Origin: Chryseobacterium rhizosphaerae
GTDB lineage: Bacteria > Bacteroidota > Bacteroidia > Flavobacteriales > Weeksellaceae
Assembly (NCBI RefSeq): GCF_003385455.1
Contig: NZ_QNUF01000002.1
Location: forward strand, 248,001 to 312,000
Reading direction: 5' to 3'
DNA: 64,000 nucleotides
In this document: in pieces, positions 62,842-64,000 of the stretch
Numbering within the stretch: the stretch's first letter is position 1
Layout of the letters: every line of letters begins with the position of its first letter
The notes under the pieces: generated by a model
Seen by the model: only the letters and a program-made list of their open reading frames with translations
Told to the model about the DNA's origin: nothing
Database searches by the model: none
Program-made: the position numbers and the translations under genes

Positions 62842-63711
62842 TTAGGAAATGAAAGCCAATAAGGCCTGGTAGTAATTTTCCAGTAAAAGGGTGTCTCCAT
62901 TCAGGAACAAATAGGGTTCTATCAGCTCCAGTTCCATGAGCTTAAAGCTATTATCAATCAGTACTCCATCTACTCTTGCATATAATGTGGGCTGAGGTAA
63001 GCTTTTCAGATAGGTGCCGGCCTGCTCTATATGCAATGGGTCAGGTGTTGGATAGCTGATGCTTCCACCATGATAATGCTGTACCCTGAAATCCCCTTCT
63101 TTAGGAGTCTTTAATGAACAGTGGCTATATTTTCCGTTGAAAAACAGGAATGACCATTCCCCATTTTTGATTTCTTCTACAAAAGGCTGTACCATATAAT
63201 CCTGTTCCTCCAGAAGCTTATCTATTTCTTTTGACCGTTCATTAAAATTGTTTCTGTCGACAGTGATTGTGTTTTGTGCACCGGCACTTACACAGGGTTT
63301 TACTACCAGTTTATCAGCATTAAAATAATCGAAAAAACGCTTGTCAAAAGAAGACCCTTTTTTTAGATATTCTGCAGGAATTACCGGTAGTTCTTTTTTC
63401 ACAAGATCCCCCAGATAATGTTTATCGCTATTCCACTTAATAATTTCCACGGGGTTAAGAACCTTAACACCCAGTTTTTCAAGCTGATCCAGCCAGCTCA
63501 GGAATTCATTCAGATGGTTATGATAATCCCATGGAGACTTGATAATGGCGACATCAAAGCTGCTCCAGTCTGCATTTTTATCATTCCAAATACTAGGAAC
63601 AACGTCCAACCCTCTATCTTTTAAAAAGCTGATGAGCTCTGTATCTTCATCATTAGCCACTCCCTGTGAAAGTCTCGCTTCTTTTTTATAGCCTACTACT
63701 GTGATTTTCAT
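62842..63711 (-). CDS. ATP-grasp domain protein
   Basis: The protein has 289 residues. The N-terminal part (ITVVGYKKEARLSQGVANDE, AIIKSPWDYHNHLNEFLSWL) is the pre-ATP-grasp fold. The ATP-grasp core has LVVKPCVSAGAQNTITVDRN, QDYMVQPFVEEIKNGEWSFL, LYARVDGVLIDNSFKLMELE and LIEPYLFL, including the metal-binding E-L-E-L-I-E-P. This resembles RimK/glutathione-synthetase-like ligases and DcsG-type cyclases. The substrates are unknown, and it stands alone. Confidence 0.88.
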   Translation of the reverse strand: MKITVVGYKKEARLSQGVANDEDTELISFLKDRGLDVVPSIWNDKNADWSSFDVAIIKSPWDYHNHLNEFLSWLDQLEKLGVKVLNPVEIIKWNSDKHYLGDLVKKELPVIPAEYLKKGSSFDKRFFDYFNADKLVVKPCVSAGAQNTITVDRNNFNERSKEIDKLLEEQDYMVQPFVEEIKNGEWSFLFFNGKYSHCSLKTPKEGDFRVQHYHGGSISYPTPDPLHIEQAGTYLKSLPQPTLYARVDGVLIDNSFKLMELELIEPYLFLNGDTLLLENYYQALLAFIS

Positions 63712-63884
63712 GCGTCTGTTATTATGATTTTATCTTATAGTAAAGTTGCAAAGAATAGGTGGATGAAATTAGACACAGATTTTTTTATTTGGAGGGGTAC
63801 AATTGAAAGGATATTTTTGTCCCTAGATAGAAATTTCTAATTCTAATAATGGATCGGGCAGTTGACTTTTACTACCAGATCTGT

Positions 63885-64000
63885 CTAACCGGGGTTCTGG
63901 TTATTATTATCATTTGTCTTAACAGTTAATGATGTGAAATAGAATACAAATATTCCTATTATTAACATTAAAAAAGGTACAATATAAACTTTCGCGTCAA
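63885..64000 (-). CDS. C-terminal end of a membrane protein (5' partial, runs off the window)
   Basis: On the minus strand the last 38 codons read DAKVYIVPFLMLIIGIFVFY then FTSLTVKTNDNNNQNPG and a TAG stop. One membrane helix is clear, followed by a polar tail. The rest lies beyond base 64000, so identity cannot be given and the call is tentative. The spacer 63712-63884 shows nothing recognisable apart from a short palindrome TAGAAATTTCTA. Confidence 0.35.
   Translation of the reverse strand, partial: DAKVYIVPFLMLIIGIFVFYFTSLTVKTNDNNNQNPG

Overview
The window reads as a chromosome segment of a Flavobacteriia bacterium, most likely Chryseobacterium or a close Weeksellaceae relative. The evidence is an AT-rich genome with very little Shine-Dalgarno sequence, Bacteroidota-type promoters (TTG, 19-21 nt, TAnnTTTG) before several genes, type IX secretion (T9SS) C-terminal sorting domains, three GLPGLI-family proteins, paired DUF3078 proteins and an S46 dipeptidyl peptidase. 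No rRNA, tRNA or CRISPR array was seen. This genus assignment is an inference; no database was searched.

Layout. 1-2.8 kb: tail of a secreted NTF2-like protein, apt, a membrane-anchored TPR protein and ribH. 3-8 kb: an LTA-synthase-like sulfatase-fold enzyme, a zinc metalloprotease and two tandem GLPGLI proteins. 8.1-12.9 kb: an Fe-S assembly operon (A-type carrier, sufB, sufC, sufD). It is interrupted by a secreted 5-hydroxyisourate hydrolase and by a four-helix-bundle (23S IVS-type) gene sitting inside a nearly perfect 31-bp inverted repeat. 13-15 kb: two tandem DUF3078 proteins. 15.3-18.8 kb: rhomboid protease, dprA, gdhA. 18.9-23.3 kb: small genes, a Kir-type potassium channel with a YkgJ protein, a truncated hemoglobin, chaA and DUF6122. 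23.3-27.3 kb: three unassigned envelope genes. 27.4-31.3 kb: hflX, a DUF4919-like protein, an Na+/H+ antiporter and an AlkD-type protein, probably one transcription unit. 31.5-35.8 kb: a LytTR regulator with Glu in place of the phospho-Asp, then a T9SS protein, an 849-aa repeat fibre and a small repeat protein. 36-41 kb: META lipoprotein, S46 peptidase, YdeI/DUF1905 protein, spondin lipoprotein.

42.1-44.6 kb is a low-GC island. It holds a phage-tailspike-like beta-helix protein and a frameshifted C-terminal remnant of a serine recombinase, and it is bracketed by 28-bp imperfect direct repeats (24/28). It separates a third GLPGLI gene from comM, two convergent genes that otherwise would lie only a few bases apart. 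46-48.7 kb: a divergent HxlR regulator/EamA exporter pair with a palindromic operator, and a P1 peptidase. 48.7-49.4 kb is non-coding and holds a nested palindromic element of about 220 bp. 49.4-52.3 kb: an ECF sigma factor, a one-protein anti-sigma/beta-barrel fusion and a T9SS-secreted protein. 53.2-58.9 kb: a complete RND efflux operon, next to a LytS/LytTR two-component system (59.2-61.1 kb). The end carries a universal stress protein, a small secreted protein, an ATP-grasp enzyme and a partial membrane protein.

The strongest candidates for something undescribed are the inverted-repeat-bounded four-helix-bundle element placed exactly between sufC and sufD, the beta-helix/recombinase island, and the sigma/anti-sigma-barrel/T9SS locus.
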